A program made the position numbers and the translations under genes. Positions 5,657 to 7,407 of a stretch of 7,407 bases of DNA are shown here, piece by piece. The DNA is from Draconibacterium sp. (GTDB taxonomy: Bacteria > Bacteroidota > Bacteroidia > Bacteroidales > Prolixibacteraceae): positions 1 through 7,407 of the forward strand of contig JAUVDE010000163.1 in the NCBI GenBank assembly GCA_030595485.1, in the 5' to 3' direction. The notes under the pieces were generated by a model, which worked only from the letters and a program-made list of their open reading frames with translations, did no database searches and had not been told where the DNA came from. The number at the start of each line of letters is the position of its first letter. Within the stretch, counting starts at the first letter, position 1.

Positions 5657-6655
5657 ATGAATAAAAAAGAAAACATAAACTGGGGAATTATAGGCGTTGG
5701 AAATGTTACTGAAGTAAAAAGCGGGCCTGCTTTTTATAAAGTAAAACACTCCAATCTTGTAGCCGTTATGCGTCGTAATGCAGAAAAAGCTAAAGACTAC
5801 GCCAAACGCCATAAGGTTCCCAAGTGGTATTCAAATGCTTCAGACTTAATCAACGACGACGAAATTGATGCAGTTTACATTGCCACCCCACCCAACTTGC
5901 ATGCCAGTTATGCTATTGAAGCCATGAAAGCCGGAAAACCGGTTTATGTGGAAAAACCCATGGCGAAAAACTATGCTGAGTGCAAAGAGATGTTAAAGGT
6001 TTCAAAAGAAACAGGAATGCCTTTGTGGGTAGCCTATTATCGGCGTACTTTACCCGCGTTTTTGAAAGCCAAGGAATTAGTTGAATCAGGTACAATCGGC
6101 AAACCATTAATGGTAAATATTAAATTGTATAAACAAGCTCAGGAGCGAAATCAGACAAAACAAGAAATGCATTGGCACGTGTTTCCTGAAATTTCCGGAG
6201 CCGGTCATTTTTTTGATTTAGCCTCGCATCAGTTTGATTTTTTAGATTTTGTATTTGGAAAAGTTACAGAAGCTAAAGGAATGGCAGAGAATCTTGCTGG
6301 CCTCTACCCTGCCGAAGACACAGTTTCGGGAACCTGGAAACATGAGTCGGGAGTTATTGGAAATGGAAGCTGGTGTTTTGTAGTTGATGAAAATTCAGTG
6401 GAAGATTATATTCAGATTATCGGAGAAAAAGGTGAAATTTGTTTGCCTTGTTTTTCACACGGGAAATTAAAACTGAAAATTAGTTCTGGCATAAAAGAAA
6501 TGAAGTTTGAGAATCCTCAACATATTTCTCAAAATCTTGTTCAGCAGGTGGTTGATGAATTACGAGGAGTTGGGAATTGTGTAAGTACCGGAGAATCGGC
6601 TGCACGCACCAATTGGGTTTTATATGAGATGGTTAAAGGTTACTACAAAAAGTAA
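5657..6655 (+). CDS. Gfo/Idh/MocA-family NAD(P)-dependent oxidoreductase
   Basis: A predicted cytosolic dehydrogenase of 332 residues from the ATG at 5657. An in-frame ATG at 5639 would add MPCLNQ but lies at the centre of the 20-base palindrome, so the later start is preferred; the Rossmann strand begins right after it (INWGIIGVGNVTE, 7-19). Conserved points are the GxGxxx nucleotide loop (13-18), ATPPNLHASYAIEAMKAGKP (76-95), the EKP motif with K100 (99-101), and GAG-HFFD-LASH (181-191), which matches the GGG-x3-D-x3-H catalytic pattern with D187 and H191. Length is normal for the family. The substrate cannot be told from the sequence: members act on inositols, anhydrosugars, aminosugars, glucose-6-phosphate and others. 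The gap after the larA-like gene is 66 bases and carries the inverted repeat, so operon membership is plausible but not shown. Confidence 0.85.
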   Translation: MNKKENINWGIIGVGNVTEVKSGPAFYKVKHSNLVAVMRRNAEKAKDYAKRHKVPKWYSNASDLINDDEIDAVYIATPPNLHASYAIEAMKAGKPVYVEKPMAKNYAECKEMLKVSKETGMPLWVAYYRRTLPAFLKAKELVESGTIGKPLMVNIKLYKQAQERNQTKQEMHWHVFPEISGAGHFFDLASHQFDFLDFVFGKVTEAKGMAENLAGLYPAEDTVSGTWKHESGVIGNGSWCFVVDENSVEDYIQIIGEKGEICLPCFSHGKLKLKISSGIKEMKFENPQHISQNLVQQVVDELRGVGNCVSTGESAARTNWVLYEMVKGYYKK

Positions 6656-6714
6656 TTTGTTGTGATTAATAGTAATTTATAGTTGGTTCTTATTAATTAT
6701 AAAGCATAATAAAA

Positions 6715-7074
6715 ATGAAACTTGATGATTTAGAAATTTATCGCATATCTATGGAAGTAGGAGATGACATTTGGTTTTCTGTTGTTGAATGGGATAATCT
6801 GGCAAAATATTCAATCGGACAACAAATTATAAGAAGTGCAGATTCAATTGCAGCGAATATTTCTGAAGGTTTTGGGCGATATCACTTTAAAGACAGAAAA
6901 AACTTTATGTTTTATGCACGGGGTTCTCATTCAGAAACAAAAACTTGGTTAACAAAAGCCAGAAACAGAAAAATTATTACTTCTGAATTTTATGAAGAGG
7001 AAATACAAAAACTTGAACGCCTTGGAGTAAAACTCAATAATTATATTAAAGTACTTGACAAACAATCTCAATAA
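6715..7074 (+). CDS. Four-helix-bundle protein (23S rRNA-intervening-sequence / S23 type)
   Basis: A 119-residue protein matching the four-helix-bundle family first seen as ORFs inside 23S rRNA intervening sequences of Leptospira and Coxiella and related to the Avd accessory protein of diversity-generating retroelements. Landmarks are an N-terminal LDDLEIYRISMEV helix (3-15), the family core IGQQIIRSADSIAANISEGFGR (34-55) corresponding to the usual 'R-A-x-S-I-x-x-N-I-A-E-G-x-G-R' motif, a helix with FMFYARGSHSETKT (64-77), and a last amphipathic helix rich in Lys/Leu. Here it stands alone between two housekeeping-type genes, not within an rRNA gene. Family members form pentameric helical barrels with basic surfaces that suggest nucleic-acid binding; the cellular role is unknown. 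It follows the oxidoreductase by 59 A/T-rich bases and precedes pdxB by 37. It is more A/T-rich than the uxu genes, which may mean a separate origin. Confidence 0.85.
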   Translation: MKLDDLEIYRISMEVGDDIWFSVVEWDNLAKYSIGQQIIRSADSIAANISEGFGRYHFKDRKNFMFYARGSHSETKTWLTKARNRKIITSEFYEEEIQKLERLGVKLNNYIKVLDKQSQ

Positions 7075-7111
7075 ATCTCAACTCAATTACGATAAATCAC
7101 TTTTCTTTTTC

Positions 7112-7407
7112 ATGAGAATTATAATAGACAATAAAATACCTTATATAAAAGGAGCTTTAGAACCTTTTGCAGAAGTAATATATTTACCGGGATCTGAAAC
7201 AACTCCTGAAATTGTAAAAGATGCAGATGCAATAATTACCCGGACTCGTACTGTTTGTAATAAAAAATTACTGACGGGTTCCAGAGTAAAATTTATTGCA
7301 ACTGCCACAATTGGTTTCGACCATATTGATACGGAATATTGCAAACAGGCTGGAATTGAGTGGACCAATGCACCCGGTTGTAATGCCGAAAGTGTAAATC
7401 AATACAT
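7112..7407 (+). CDS. pdxB: Erythronate-4-phosphate dehydrogenase, 5' part
   Basis: The first 98 codons of a gene that runs off the window; the full protein is usually about 375 residues. PdxB oxidises 4-phospho-D-erythronate with NAD as the second step of DXP-dependent pyridoxal-5'-phosphate synthesis in the cytosol. The visible N-terminal part follows E. coli PdxB closely in pattern: MRIIIDNKIPY (E. coli MKILVDENMPY), YLPGSE, DADAIITRTRT, KFIATATIGFDHID (E. coli FVGTATAGTDHVD), QAGI and NAPGCNAESV. The TAT-x-G-x-DH-x-D and APGCNA blocks separate PdxB from other D-2-hydroxyacid dehydrogenases such as SerA. The Rossmann NAD domain lies beyond the window. The start is the first ATG, directly before the first strand of the fold. 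It has no visible link with the uronate cluster. Confidence 0.9.
   Translation, partial: MRIIIDNKIPYIKGALEPFAEVIYLPGSETTPEIVKDADAIITRTRTVCNKKLLTGSRVKFIATATIGFDHIDTEYCKQAGIEWTNAPGCNAESVNQY

Noticed and set aside
5558..5812. Minus-strand frame of 84 codons across the larA/oxidoreductase junction
   Set aside because: It overlaps two real genes and the palindrome; its Phe/Tyr/Ile-rich translation comes from A/T-rich antisense sequence.
5913..6107. Minus-strand frame of 64 codons inside the oxidoreductase gene
   Set aside because: It lies within the conserved EKP region of the plus-strand gene and shows no motif.
7141..7368. Minus-strand frame of 75 codons at the right end
   Set aside because: It is antisense to the clear PdxB N-terminus on the plus strand.

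Overview
The window is one stretch of a Bacteroidota chromosome, most likely Bacteroidia of the Prolixibacteraceae/Marinilabiliales type. This is inferred from the low G+C content, the absence of clear Shine-Dalgarno sequences, the LacI-type effector domain with its 'IDIITKEN' tail, and the protein styles; it was not tested by a search. All eight genes lie on the + strand. The first and last are cut by the window edges.

Bases 1-5590 hold a hexuronate (glucuronate branch) catabolic cluster: the 3' part of a LacI-family regulator, then after 5 bases an SDR-type D-mannonate oxidoreductase (uxuB/yjmF type), D-mannonate dehydratase (uxuA), a PfkB-family kinase best read as 2-keto-3-deoxygluconate kinase, and a LarA-like (DUF2088) nickel-pincer racemase/epimerase homologue. 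The first three enzymes form a path: fructuronate to D-mannonate, to 2-keto-3-deoxygluconate (KDG), to KDPG. Uronate isomerase (UxaC), KDPG aldolase and a transporter are not in the window. The LarA homologue is the unexpected member. All residues I could align with the catalytic set of lactate racemase are present, and its company suggests an aldonate as substrate (for example C2 epimerisation of mannonate/gluconate) rather than lactate.

Bases 5591-6655 hold a REP/REPIN-like inverted repeat and a Gfo/Idh/MocA-family oxidoreductase that could be the last gene of the cluster. Bases 6656-7407 are different in character: a small stand-alone four-helix-bundle (23S rRNA-intervening-sequence type) protein, then the first 98 codons of pdxB (erythronate-4-phosphate dehydrogenase, vitamin B6 synthesis).

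The gaps between genes are short (5 to 123 bases; no gene-free stretch exceeds 300), but three hold notable symmetry: a pair of mutually exclusive hairpins between uxuB and uxuA, a nested CTAT(T)GTG palindromic element between the kinase and the larA-like gene, and the REPIN-like element after the larA-like gene. The last of these contains a spurious upstream ATG for the next gene. I found no tRNA, rRNA, CRISPR array or transposase.
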